In this document: positions 1-8,209 of the stretch, piece by piece | How the letters are laid out: every line of letters starts with the position of its first letter | How positions within the stretch are numbered: position 1 is the stretch's first letter | From: Synergistaceae bacterium | GTDB lineage: Bacteria > Synergistota > Synergistia > Synergistales > Aminobacteriaceae | Length of the DNA: 64,000 nucleotides | Reading direction: 5' to 3' | NCBI GenBank assembly: GCA_017405525.1 | Contig: JAFRAH010000013.1 | Coordinates: forward strand, 1-64,000 | Position numbers and translations under genes: made by a program | The notes under the pieces: generated by a model | The model's input: only the letters and a program-made list of their open reading frames with translations | Told to the model about the DNA's origin: nothing | Databases searched by the model: none

Positions 1-35
1 CTTTACCCCCAGTTCGAATCTGGGTGCCGCCTCCA
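1..35 (+). tRNA. tRNA-Cys, 3' part only
   Basis: The window opens inside a tRNA. The T-arm (CCCAG, loop TTCGAAT, CTGGG), the 3' acceptor strand TGCCGCC, a U discriminator and an encoded CCA end at position 35 are visible. The acceptor strand implies a 5' partner GGCGGCA, and with a U73 discriminator this matches bacterial tRNA-Cys as I remember it. The anticodon lies outside the window, so tRNA-Gly (also U73) is not formally excluded. Confidence 0.75.
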
Positions 36-75
36 TAAAATCACTTCACGTTAAACATTCCCCTTCATACAGATC

Positions 76-104
76 ATTCATGAATATTGCAAGGTTGATA
101 TAAT
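76..104 (+). promoter_or_regulatory. Probable promoter of citC with a palindrome at the -35 position
   Basis: A perfect -10 hexamer TATAAT lies at 99-104, about 30 bases before the citC start. No good -35 is visible at the right distance; instead there is a perfect 10-bp palindrome, ATTCATGAAT (76-85). A promoter with a poor -35 and an overlapping palindrome suggests an activator or repressor site, but that is inference. Confidence 0.4.
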
Positions 105-133
105 AGCCCCATCACTTCAAGGGGGCACGTTCA

Positions 134-1180
134 ATGTCAGAATACACAATCTCGAAAGTCTACCCGTCCGACAAGCGGGGGAACTCACAGGCAGAGAGGC
201 TTCTTCTTGCTGAGGGCATAAGGCGCGACAAGAACTTAGACTACACTTGCGGGGTCTACGATGACGACTACAACATCATAGCCACCGGGAGCTGCTTCGG
301 GAACACACTAAGATGCATGGCCGTAAGTCATGAGCACCAGGGCGAGGGTCTCATGAACATGGTAGTCTCACACCTCATACAGTACGAATACGAGCGCGGC
401 ATAAATCACCTGTTCCTGTACACCAAATGCAACTCGGCAAAGTTCTTCGGGGATCTTGGGTTCTACGAGATAGTGAGGATTGCGGATCAGGTCGTCTTCA
501 TGGAGAACAGGAGGACAGGCTTCAAGGACTATCTTGATGAGCTCTCCAAGTCAAGGCGTGAGGGGTTTAGAGTTGCTGCCCTTGTCCTGAATGCCAACCC
601 GTTCACGTTGGGACATCAATACCTCGTGGAGAAGGCTGCCGGGGAAAATGACGTTCTCCATGTCTTCATTGTGAGCGAGGATGCCTCACTTGTACCCTTC
701 AGCGTCAGGAAGAGGCTCGTCGTCGAGGGGACTTCACACCTCCATAACCTCGTGTACCATGACACAGGCCCCTACATCATCAGCAGCGCAACATTCCCCA
801 GCTACTTCCAGAAAGACGACGAGGCAGTAATTCAGAGCCACGCAAATTTAGACCTTGAGGTTTTCGTGAAGATAGCCGGTGCATTGGGGATTAACGCCCG
901 GTATGTCGGTGAGGAGCCCAAGAGCCTAGTTACTGGCATCTACAACCGCATAATGTCCGAGAAGCTCCCTGAACACGGCATAAAGTGCGTCATTGTTCCG
1001 CGAAAGACTGAAGGCGGGGAAGTCATAAGCGCGTCAAACGTCAGGCAGGCCATAAAGGACGGAAGGCTTGAGGACATTCGTGGGCTTGTACCTGAGAGCA
1101 CGTACAATTTCTTTGCGGGCCCGGAGGCTGAAGGGGTAATCAGGAAAATCAAGGGAACTGAGAACGTCATACACTACTAG
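134..1180 (+). CDS. citC: [Citrate (pro-3S)-lyase] ligase
   Basis: This 348-residue protein has the CitC layout: an N-terminal GNAT-like acetyltransferase fold (about residues 1-130), then a nucleotidyltransferase domain beginning with the motif NANPFTLGHQYLV (about 150-165), whose TLGH is the adenylate-binding T/HxGH element. CitC acetylates the prosthetic group of the citrate lyase acyl carrier protein using ATP and acetate. The length is normal for the family. The start is supported by GGGGG eight bases upstream. The usual partners citD, citE, citF, citX and citG are not in the window. The gene is monocistronic here and converges on a gene on the other strand. The family call is firm; the in vivo substrate is inferred. 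Confidence 0.85.
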   Translation: MSEYTISKVYPSDKRGNSQAERLLLAEGIRRDKNLDYTCGVYDDDYNIIATGSCFGNTLRCMAVSHEHQGEGLMNMVVSHLIQYEYERGINHLFLYTKCNSAKFFGDLGFYEIVRIADQVVFMENRRTGFKDYLDELSKSRREGFRVAALVLNANPFTLGHQYLVEKAAGENDVLHVFIVSEDASLVPFSVRKRLVVEGTSHLHNLVYHDTGPYIISSATFPSYFQKDDEAVIQSHANLDLEVFVKIAGALGINARYVGEEPKSLVTGIYNRIMSEKLPEHGIKCVIVPRKTEGGEVISASNVRQAIKDGRLEDIRGLVPESTYNFFAGPEAEGVIRKIKGTENVIHY

Positions 1181-1183
1181 GGG

Positions 1184-1226
1184 AAAAATAGCGGCCTGAG
1201 AGACACAGCAAGCATCTTTCAGGCCG
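1184..1226 (-). terminator. Rho-independent terminator of the PAS-GGDEF-EAL gene
   Basis: CGGCCTGA (1192-1199) pairs with TCAGGCCG (1219-1226), and the stem can be extended by four further pairs around an 11-base loop. On the minus strand the hairpin is followed by TATTTTTC. On the plus strand there is no T tract, so it serves the minus-strand gene ending at 1245. Confidence 0.75.
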
Positions 1227-1244
1227 GGAAAACTTCAAGGCTGT

Positions 1245-2912
1245 CTACCTCACATCACGTGCAGGTGCCGGTCTCCCGAAAAGATAGCCTTGCGCAAGAT
1301 CACAGCCTGCCTTCTTGAGGAACTCTAACTGCTCCTGAGTCTCGACACCTTTCGACAATGCAGGAATGCCTAACTTCCGGGCCATGTCGATAACCGCAGA
1401 GATTATGATATTTGCCCGCTCGTCATCAACCGAACGTATCATCTCCATGTCAATCTTGAGGCCGTCAAGCGTAAAGTCCTTCAGCACCTTCAACGACGAG
1501 TAGCCCGACCCGAACGCGTCCATCCACACCTTGAAGCCGTGCTGCCTCAGTCTCTCGGATTCACGTTTCATTGCGTCCATGTCCACAGCTATTAGGCTCT
1601 CGGTCAGCTCAAACCTCAAAAGGTCATCAGGAATGTTGTTCTTTGCGGCGGCATCCTCAATCACCCTCACAACGTCCGTAAGCTCAAAGTCAAGCCTCGA
1701 AAGGTTCAATGACACAGGCACCAGCTCCTCGCCCTTTTCCTTGCGCCGTCTGAGTTCCTCGCAGACCTTGTTGATGACGAACGTATCGAGCCGGTGAATG
1801 AGCCTCTGCTCCTCTAGGACGTACAGGAAATTAGCGGGAGCAAGCCTGCCGTAAACCGGGTCCTGCCAGCGCGTCAATGCCTCGACTGAAGCCGTCTTCC
1901 CGGTCTTAACGTCAACAACAGGCTGAAAGAATATCTGCAGTCTTCCCTCGTCCATTGCCTCCTGAAATGAGCTGATGATGTATTCCTGCAACTGTACCTT
2001 CTCGTCCATCCTGCCGTCGTAGACTTGAACGTTCGTGCCGTATTCGTGCTTGATACTGTCGCAGGCAATTTTCGCGCAGTCGCAGATTACGCTGATGTCC
2101 ATATCCCCGGACTTTATGGGGTAGACTCCCGCCTTCATCTCGACGACAACGCCCCTCCGAAGGTTGTTCACACGTATGCTCATGCGGTTAATCTTCTCCT
2201 TGAGGTCATCCTGTGCTGTTATGACGACAAAATGATCTTCCCCGAAACGTGCCAATAATCCTTGTGGGAATGTCTCCTGAATTATCCTCGCAATCGACTT
2301 CAGCATTCTGTCGCCGCCGGCAAATCCGTAGGTCTCGTTGTAGGTGTGGAAGTTTCGGATGTTGAAGTATATGCAGTTAGGTTTTCCCCCGCGCCTGAAG
2401 AAGTCCTTTATCACCGCCGGAGCTTGGACACGGAAACCCCGCAAGTTCACCAGCCCGGTGAGCTCGTCAGTAGTTGCTGCTTTGGGTTCGGGGAGCTTTG
2501 CCTGCCCTGAAATTTGCGTGAGGTTCTCCCGAAGGTTCATGTCGTGAAGGTAGACGTAGAAGACCCGCCCAAGTTCCTCATCATCCACGAGATGACCCCA
2601 GTCCTCGATCTTCTTGATGTCCCCGTTCTTCGTGATTATCCTGTAGGTTACGTAGTCATGGCCGCCGGTCGTGGCTATCTGCTTCCTGATTATGTGTTCG
2701 ACTTCCTCTATGTCTTCAGGGTATACGACAGTCGCGAAACTTCCTCCCGTGAACTTCATGAAGTCGCTCACTGAATCGCACTCGAATATCCGGGCTATCT
2801 CCTCGCTGGCAAAGATTATCTCTTCTGCATCATTATCACGGTAGACGATTAACGCTCCAGGCATGTGTGCAGAAATTTTTTCGAGGGTTATCATGTTGTC
2901 CTCGTTGTACAT
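1245..2912 (-). CDS. PAS-GGDEF-EAL protein, both catalytic domains degenerate
   Basis: A 555-residue cytosolic protein with a PAS-like sensor (about 8-125), a GGDEF-like domain (about 145-290) and an EAL domain (about 310-552). The GGDEF signature reads GEDHF (224-228), so cyclase activity is unlikely. The EAL motif is present (E344-A345-L346), but the metal-binding DDFG reads DAFG (D465-A466) and EGVET reads KGVET (K521), so phosphodiesterase activity should also be lost. The protein therefore probably acts as a c-di-GMP or protein-binding scaffold. GGGGGG lies about 11 bases before the ATG. It lies downstream of the two hybrid kinase genes on the same strand, from which it is separated by a TnpB insertion, and may once have been in their operon. 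A closer-to-active paralogue lies at 18109-19407. Confidence 0.85.
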   Translation of the reverse strand: MYNEDNMITLEKISAHMPGALIVYRDNDAEEIIFASEEIARIFECDSVSDFMKFTGGSFATVVYPEDIEEVEHIIRKQIATTGGHDYVTYRIITKNGDIKKIEDWGHLVDDEELGRVFYVYLHDMNLRENLTQISGQAKLPEPKAATTDELTGLVNLRGFRVQAPAVIKDFFRRGGKPNCIYFNIRNFHTYNETYGFAGGDRMLKSIARIIQETFPQGLLARFGEDHFVVITAQDDLKEKINRMSIRVNNLRRGVVVEMKAGVYPIKSGDMDISVICDCAKIACDSIKHEYGTNVQVYDGRMDEKVQLQEYIISSFQEAMDEGRLQIFFQPVVDVKTGKTASVEALTRWQDPVYGRLAPANFLYVLEEQRLIHRLDTFVINKVCEELRRRKEKGEELVPVSLNLSRLDFELTDVVRVIEDAAAKNNIPDDLLRFELTESLIAVDMDAMKRESERLRQHGFKVWMDAFGSGYSSLKVLKDFTLDGLKIDMEMIRSVDDERANIIISAVIDMARKLGIPALSKGVETQEQLEFLKKAGCDLAQGYLFGRPAPARDVR

Positions 2913-4161
2913 ATAGAATTTTTCCCCCCAATGAATGGATTTGATTTTTCGCGGAATACTTTGGCATACTCCCTGCCGCTGTTATGCGTGGGATTCTAGC
3001 ATCAACAACACTGCCAGATTGCTCTGGTCTTACCATGTCTCCGCTAATGGCCGGTCGCGAAGCACGCCGCAGGCTTGCCCCTGCCATAAGTATATTCTTT
3101 GCTGCGTTCCTGTCCCTGTCGTGATGTGTTCCACAATGCGGACATTCCCGCTCCCTGATGCGCAAGTCCTTCACGTTCTCGTTCTTATACCCGCATACAC
3201 TGCATAGCTGACTTGAAGGATAGTACATGTCCACAAAGATTATTTGCGTACCGAGTTCTATTGCTTTATGTTGCAGGATTTCTATAAACTCTGAAAAGCC
3301 TAAGCTGTGAATCTTTCTGCCCCACAAATGCGCCATTGCCTTGATGTTAAGGTCTTCAAGGCAGATTACTGCATACTCTTCACAAAGTCTGCGGGCTAGT
3401 TTGAAGTGAAAATCTTGCCGCTGGTTTGCGAGTTTCCTGTACACACAGGCTAGTTCCAGTCTTGCGCGTTCATGTTTATTACTGCCCTCCTTCTTACGGG
3501 ATATGTTTCGACACTTTGTCCTTATACGCTTTACATTCTGCATGAAGAAATCAGGAGATACTATCTCGTTGCCATCTGAACCTGTGAGAAATCTCTTCAA
3601 CCCGAAATCGAAACCGACGCTTTTACCCGTTCGTGCTTCAACTTGGGCAGGATGAGCATCACAGACAATGTAGATATATATATCACCGACTGCATCACGC
3701 TTCACTGTTACTGTCTTGACTCTGCCATCTATCTTGCGGCTCTGGAAATACCCGTACCACTTCTTGCCCAGACGTATGCGCCCACAAGACTCATCAAGTG
3801 CCCAGCCTGCTTGTTTCAGCGTGAACGATTTGTACTTCTTCACCTTGCGGAATTTCGGCGGAGATGATTTCACCCCACGTTTCAAGTTTGTCCAGAAAAG
3901 ATTGTATGCTCGGTCTATCCTCTGGACTACATCCTGTACTGCCTGCGAACCCAACCTGCGCATATAGGCAAAACGTTTCGTCCGCTTCAGCTTCGTCAGG
4001 TGCTTCATCAAAACATAAGGCTGAATGTATTTCTCGAACAATTTATAGTACCTTCTGTACAGAGCTACACAATGGTTATAGATGAGACCTGCTATATTTA
4101 TCTGCCTCATCAATGCGGTATTATGGTCAGAGTGATATAACTTGAAGCGATATGTCTTCAT
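2836..4161 (-). CDS. tnpB: TnpB (IS200/IS605-type OrfB), RNA-guided nuclease
   Basis: A 441-residue TnpB. The RuvC-like catalytic residues are all present: D185 in GFDFGLKR, E269 in CLEDLNIKAM and D350 in DRDRNAAKNI. The four-cysteine zinc finger (C320, C323, C340, C343) is intact. TnpB proteins are RNA-guided endonucleases that favour retention of their transposon; no TnpA is present, so this is a solo element. The ORF does not stop at the element's right end: about 41 codons (residues 401-441) lie in flanking DNA, and the last 77 bases overlap the start of the next gene. The true functional C-terminus is probably near residue 400. Nuclease activity is inferred from the intact motifs. Confidence 0.9.
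   Translation of the reverse strand: MKTYRFKLYHSDHNTALMRQINIAGLIYNHCVALYRRYYKLFEKYIQPYVLMKHLTKLKRTKRFAYMRRLGSQAVQDVVQRIDRAYNLFWTNLKRGVKSSPPKFRKVKKYKSFTLKQAGWALDESCGRIRLGKKWYGYFQSRKIDGRVKTVTVKRDAVGDIYIYIVCDAHPAQVEARTGKSVGFDFGLKRFLTGSDGNEIVSPDFFMQNVKRIRTKCRNISRKKEGSNKHERARLELACVYRKLANQRQDFHFKLARRLCEEYAVICLEDLNIKAMAHLWGRKIHSLGFSEFIEILQHKAIELGTQIIFVDMYYPSSQLCSVCGYKNENVKDLRIRERECPHCGTHHDRDRNAAKNILMAGASLRRASRPAISGDMVRPEQSGSVVDARIPRITAAGSMPKYSAKNQIHSLGGKILYVQRGQHDNPRKNFCTHAWSVNRLP
2961..3100 (-). ncRNA. Predicted omega RNA scaffold at the 3' end of tnpB
   Basis: TnpB elements encode their guide RNA across the 3' end of tnpB and the right end of the element. Here the terminal hairpin TCCCACGC-ATAACA-GCGGCAGGGA (minus strand, 2993-2970) is the visible structural part. 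The guide would start just past the right end, reading AGTATTCCGCGAAAAAT (minus strand from 2960), i.e. the host sequence in front of the PAS-GGDEF-EAL gene. The 5' limit is a guess. Confidence 0.4.
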
Positions 4162-4208
4162 GATTGATAAATTTATCGGCAGTAATGGCTTTCTTGCTGA
4201 ACAGTAAT
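2961..4208 (-). mobile_element. Solo TnpB element (IS200/IS605 superfamily, no tnpA)
   Basis: The right end is placed near 2961, where on the minus strand a hairpin (2970-2993) is followed by GTATGCCAA, a layout common to right ends of this superfamily. The left end is not exactly defined. It lies between the tnpB start (4161) and the stop codon of the upstream kinase (4209); this gap holds a perfect palindrome GATAAATTTATC (4166-4177) just before the tnpB ATG, and a repeated CAGTAAT. The superfamily makes no target duplication, so the ends cannot be fixed from this copy alone. Confidence 0.6.
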
Positions 4209-6161
4209 TTACGGTTCTTCCCTGACCTTGAGGTTTTCGGGGATATATGAGGCAAGTATCTTCCTCAGTGCATCCGACTTCATTGGCTTGGGAAGGTAGT
4301 CGTTGAAACCGAGACTGATATATTCCTCCCTAAGTCCCGTCCCTGAGTTTGCCGTCAGTGCTATGAAGTTCGCAACCCTTGAGGGCCCGTCAATCTCCCT
4401 TGCCTGCCTCAACGTCTCTATTCCGTCCATCCCCGGCATCTTGTGGTCAAGGAACACCAGATCATAGCGTCCTGACTTCATGAGCTCCAGTGCGTCCTCG
4501 CCTGACTCTGCAGTGTCAACATGAGCCAGCGTATCCTTGAGCATCCCACGAGCTACCACCAAGTTCACGGGCGTATCATCAACAACGAGTATCCTTGCGT
4601 CCGGGCAGGTGAACGGTCTCGTGTCATCATGCGGTGAAACCCCTGAAGCCCTCTCGCGTTCATCCTCAAGGACTGCCTCATATTCCGCGATTGTCCCTTG
4701 GAATCCCTCGTGCGCAAGCTGCTGTGTCAGTTCAACCGTGAAGGTGCTGCCCTCGCCGTAAACACTCTCAGCCCTCACACTCCCCCCCATGAGGTCGAGT
4801 ATAGCCCGCACGAGGTGAAGACCAAGACCTGCACCCTTGATGTTCTGCGTCTCTATGAGGTTTACTCGCCCAAATGTCTGGAAGAGCCGGGGAATGTCCT
4901 CCTCATGCATACCGATACCCGTATCACTGACAGCAATAACCAGCCTCACACGTGAATGTTCCATGAGCTCACCGCCAACCTTCAGGGTTATCGTGCCTTC
5001 ATGGGTATACTTCACGGCGTTATCGGTCAGGTTGACGATCACCTGCCTGATGTGATCCTCATCACCGTAGAGATGTTCAGGAAGCTCACGGTTGACCTCA
5101 AGGATGAAGTTTAGCCCCTTCTCACGGACTGCCTCATATATGCCCTCCTCAATGTCCTTCAGGAGCTGCCAGAGGTGATAGTCAGTCTTGTAGAGCTCCA
5201 TTTTCCCGGACTCTATCTTTGAGATGTCAAGAATGTTGTTGATGATTGAGAGAAGGTGATTGCCTGCCTTCCTGATGTCGAGTGAGGCCTGCCGTATTTC
5301 GGGGTCTCGGCTCTCGTTGAGTATCATTTCGTTCATCCCTAAGATTGCGTTCATGGGGGTGCGAATTTCATGGGAGGTGTTGGCGAGGAAGTCGCTCTTT
5401 GCACGGTTGGCGGCGTTGGTCTGACGCGTTGAAGTCTCTGCAATCTGCCGGGACTCTTCAAGATCCTTCTCGACCGTCAGCATTTGCCTGTAAGCCGGAG
5501 CCTCGTAGTAGAAGAACGTAATGAACAGGACAACAGCAGCAGCGGCATACGTAAAAAGAACCGTCGGGACAAATATATACTGTATGACGTTGGCGGCAAT
5601 GAGGAGGCCAACTATCGAGTTCAGGACTATGTACTGTGATTTTGCCGTGTAGTATTCCCTGTGAGTAACCTGAAGCCACAATGCCATAGCCACAAAATAT
5701 ATACTGTAGACGCTCCGCCATAGGGTGTTGTAGGAGCTCCTGAATAGTGCCCCGTCATTCGCAATCACAAAGACAAACCCGGCAGTCCCAGGTATCATGT
5801 TGAGCAGGAGAACAAGAAAGCTCGAAGCAAGCACTAACCTGTTGAACATGTCGAACTTCTCATTCTCCACGTGAACATAACCCTGAACGTACCGCATAAG
5901 GTGATAGGCGTTGATGTTCATCACGGCATAGTAGAGCGTCCTCATCACGAAGTTGACGGTGTAGATATGACCCCAGCCGTCAATCAGCATTGTGGAGGAG
6001 ACTTCAAGGAGTGCCGCAAGAAACGTAGACAGTGCCAGAAGACGAAACCGCCGGTTAATCTCCGCATTAGTCCCGTACCTGATGAAGAGGAATGCCGACA
6101 AGACAGCAAGGAACGGAATTACTGTAGCCTCAATCCAGACATTGAAATCGTAAATCAGCAT
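4209..6161 (-). CDS. Hybrid sensor histidine kinase, 7TM-like sensor
   Basis: A 650-residue membrane kinase. About seven hydrophobic segments fill residues 10-220, followed by a short coiled coil, HisKA with phospho-acceptor H264 (SHEIRTPMNAILGM), a HATPase domain with N and G boxes (DNAVKYT, DTGIGM, GAGLGLHLV) and a C-terminal receiver with phospho-acceptor D572 in FLDHKMPGMDG. It should autophosphorylate in response to an unknown signal and pass phosphate to its own receiver. It starts one base after the stop of the upstream kinase, so the two are translationally coupled. No HPt domain is present in this protein, so onward relay probably uses the HPt of the kinase at 8210-10654. The ligand is unknown. 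Confidence 0.9.
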   Translation of the reverse strand: MLIYDFNVWIEATVIPFLAVLSAFLFIRYGTNAEINRRFRLLALSTFLAALLEVSSTMLIDGWGHIYTVNFVMRTLYYAVMNINAYHLMRYVQGYVHVENEKFDMFNRLVLASSFLVLLLNMIPGTAGFVFVIANDGALFRSSYNTLWRSVYSIYFVAMALWLQVTHREYYTAKSQYIVLNSIVGLLIAANVIQYIFVPTVLFTYAAAAVVLFITFFYYEAPAYRQMLTVEKDLEESRQIAETSTRQTNAANRAKSDFLANTSHEIRTPMNAILGMNEMILNESRDPEIRQASLDIRKAGNHLLSIINNILDISKIESGKMELYKTDYHLWQLLKDIEEGIYEAVREKGLNFILEVNRELPEHLYGDEDHIRQVIVNLTDNAVKYTHEGTITLKVGGELMEHSRVRLVIAVSDTGIGMHEEDIPRLFQTFGRVNLIETQNIKGAGLGLHLVRAILDLMGGSVRAESVYGEGSTFTVELTQQLAHEGFQGTIAEYEAVLEDERERASGVSPHDDTRPFTCPDARILVVDDTPVNLVVARGMLKDTLAHVDTAESGEDALELMKSGRYDLVFLDHKMPGMDGIETLRQAREIDGPSRVANFIALTANSGTGLREEYISLGFNDYLPKPMKSDALRKILASYIPENLKVREEP

Positions 6162-6162
6162 T

Positions 6163-8091
6163 CTAGCTCATACTCCCTCCGCCCTGAGTGATTTTGCTGG
6201 GGGGAATGTACTTTGCGAGCATCTCCTCAAGTTCCTTGCCATTTACCGGCTTGCTCAGGAAGTCATCAAATCCTGCAGAGAGCAGCTCAGCCCTCACACC
6301 TACGAGAGCGTTTGCCGTGCACACTATGACTTTTGCCTTTGCTCCGGGGGCGTCTGGCATCTCCTTAATGTGTGCGAGTGTCTCTTTTCCGTCCATTCTC
6401 GGCATCATGTAGTCCATCAGGATAACGTCATAGGGATTAGCGGCTACCTTCTTGAGGCATTCCTCCCCTGATTCGGCCTCGTCTATCTTCACGTCGTTTT
6501 CCTTCATGAGTGAGCGGAGCACTATCCTGTTCATGTCGTTGTCGTCAACTATGAGTATCCTTGCGTCAGGGGCTTTGAGGACTTTTCGCTCTGCCTTCTT
6601 CTTGTTGGAGGCTTCAAGCTCGTAGTCCCTGAGTGTCTTAGTCCCGACTATCTTTTGCGGTATGACCACATGGAACGTTGAGCCCATCCCGTAGGTTGAC
6701 GTAACCTCAACGCTCCCGCCCATGAGCTCAATCAGCCTGCCGGTAATCGCGAGGCCGAGACCAGTGCCCTCGATGTTGTGGGTCTCCTTTGCGTCAATCC
6801 TGCTGAACGACTTGAATAGCTTGGGGATGTCCTCCGCGTGAATGCCGATGCCTGTATCTGCCACAGTGATATGAAGGACGATTAGCGAGGGGTCATCTCC
6901 CTTAACGCCCGTCAACGTGAACTTGACGCTGCCCCGCTTTGTGTACTTCACGGCGTTGTTGAGTATGTTGACCATGATCTGATGAACTCGTATCCTGTCG
7001 CCGAAAAGCTCATCAGGCAGTGAGTCATCAATCTGGGTTGTGTACTGAAGCCCTTTCTGTTCTGCACGTATCCTCACCATGTTGTCAACGTCCCTTAAGA
7101 CTCTGGCAAGGTCATAGTTTCTTGTGGCGAGTTCAAGCTGTCCCGACTCAATCTTCGAGAAGTCCAGAATGTCATTGATGATGTGAAGAAGTGTATTTCC
7201 CGCGCTCTGAATGTCCCGTGCGTATTCGTAGATAGGCCCGGCCTCGTACTTCCTGAGTATGACCTCGTCCATTCCCAGAATTGTAGTGAGTGGCGTGCGT
7301 ATTTCGTGGGACATGTTCGCGAGAAACTCACCTTTTGCGGCATCGGCGGCTATTGCTTGGGCGTTGGCCTCGTCGGCTATGGCTTTGGCCTTGCGGAGAC
7401 GCTCAAGGGTGCGCTCAAGGTCTCTGTAGGCCGGTGTCTCAAGAAGGAAGAAGTAATAATACACGTTCACGGATATGATGATGAAGTTCACGGGGATATG
7501 AGGGAAGAACTGAGCCTGTGCAAGCTGAATTGACCAGCTCACCACGAAATTAGCGACGAGAGCCCATAACTGGCCTTTCGTGAAGGATCTGCTGTATATG
7601 TAGAGCTCTACCCACGTCCAAACCGTCCAGAGCCACACGAAACCCATCGACAGGATTCCCTGAAGTGGCCCGGAAATTATCGAGCCGTCCGGGGAAATTC
7701 TGTAGTTTGCCCCGGTGAAGTGCCCCACAAGCTGAAGGTAGAAGAAAATTCCGAGCAATATATTCTGTGTGTAGAGCATCCGTTTTTTTCCGGGGGACGC
7801 TGGCCCGAAACAGGCTATGTAGCGCATGAACATGAAGTAGACTCCGCAGGCTGAACATTGCCACAGGAGAGAGCAGAAATATTTTGCCCCCGCTGGGAAT
7901 GTTGAGCCTTCCGCAAGAACAAGCGACACGATGACTTCAACAATGCTGCTTGCTGTCGTCATGTAGCAGTAACGGAGGAGACCTCTTTTCTCTATGGATG
8001 TTCCTGAATAGATGAGCTGAAGATAAACACATAAGGTTGCGCTCAGAAATATTACAGCAATCTCTGACTCTATGATGTAATGACTCTCCAA
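6163..8091 (-). CDS. Hybrid sensor histidine kinase, 7TM-like sensor
   Basis: A 642-residue paralogue of the downstream kinase with the same order: multi-pass membrane sensor (about 10-220), HisKA with H262 (SHEIRTPLTTILGM), HATPase (NNAVKYT, DTGIGI, GTGLGLAIT) and a receiver with D560 in LMDYMMPRMDG. It is the first gene of a two-gene operon and is transcribed divergently from a third hybrid kinase at 8210. The membrane part resembles the downstream paralogue in topology (both have many aromatic residues and a conserved ETPAYR or EAPAYR just after the last segment), which suggests duplication followed by divergence of ligand specificity. Both sensors end with the same linker type. Confidence 0.9.
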   Translation of the reverse strand: MESHYIIESEIAVIFLSATLCVYLQLIYSGTSIEKRGLLRYCYMTTASSIVEVIVSLVLAEGSTFPAGAKYFCSLLWQCSACGVYFMFMRYIACFGPASPGKKRMLYTQNILLGIFFYLQLVGHFTGANYRISPDGSIISGPLQGILSMGFVWLWTVWTWVELYIYSRSFTKGQLWALVANFVVSWSIQLAQAQFFPHIPVNFIIISVNVYYYFFLLETPAYRDLERTLERLRKAKAIADEANAQAIAADAAKGEFLANMSHEIRTPLTTILGMDEVILRKYEAGPIYEYARDIQSAGNTLLHIINDILDFSKIESGQLELATRNYDLARVLRDVDNMVRIRAEQKGLQYTTQIDDSLPDELFGDRIRVHQIMVNILNNAVKYTKRGSVKFTLTGVKGDDPSLIVLHITVADTGIGIHAEDIPKLFKSFSRIDAKETHNIEGTGLGLAITGRLIELMGGSVEVTSTYGMGSTFHVVIPQKIVGTKTLRDYELEASNKKKAERKVLKAPDARILIVDDNDMNRIVLRSLMKENDVKIDEAESGEECLKKVAANPYDVILMDYMMPRMDGKETLAHIKEMPDAPGAKAKVIVCTANALVGVRAELLSAGFDDFLSKPVNGKELEEMLAKYIPPSKITQGGGSMS

Positions 8092-8181
8092 GTTAGTGAT
8101 AGCTCCTTCGGCAAGATTGAATGAAGATATTATATAACCAGCACTGCAAAAATTTTATTCCTGTCAAGAGCTGTAGCACCT

Positions 8182-8206
8182 GTGAATTAATTGTGATATT
8201 ATTCAC
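8182..8206. promoter_or_regulatory. Inverted repeat just upstream of a hybrid kinase start
   Basis: GTGAAT (8182-8187) and ATTCAC (8201-8206) form perfect arms around a 13-base AT-rich loop, ending three bases before the ATG at 8210. No Shine-Dalgarno sequence is visible there, so the repeat occupies the place of the ribosome site. It could be an operator or a translational hairpin; it may also be chance. Confidence 0.3.
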
Positions 8207-8209
8207 GGC

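Noticed and set aside
4166-4177. Perfect palindrome GATAAATTTATC as a regulator-binding site
   Set aside because: It lies between tnpB and the presumed left end of the element, where a transposon end structure is the simpler explanation.
4791-4798. Run of seven C inside the hybrid kinase gene as a slippage site
   Set aside because: It is short, lies in a conserved coding region and the frame is intact; nothing else supports switching.
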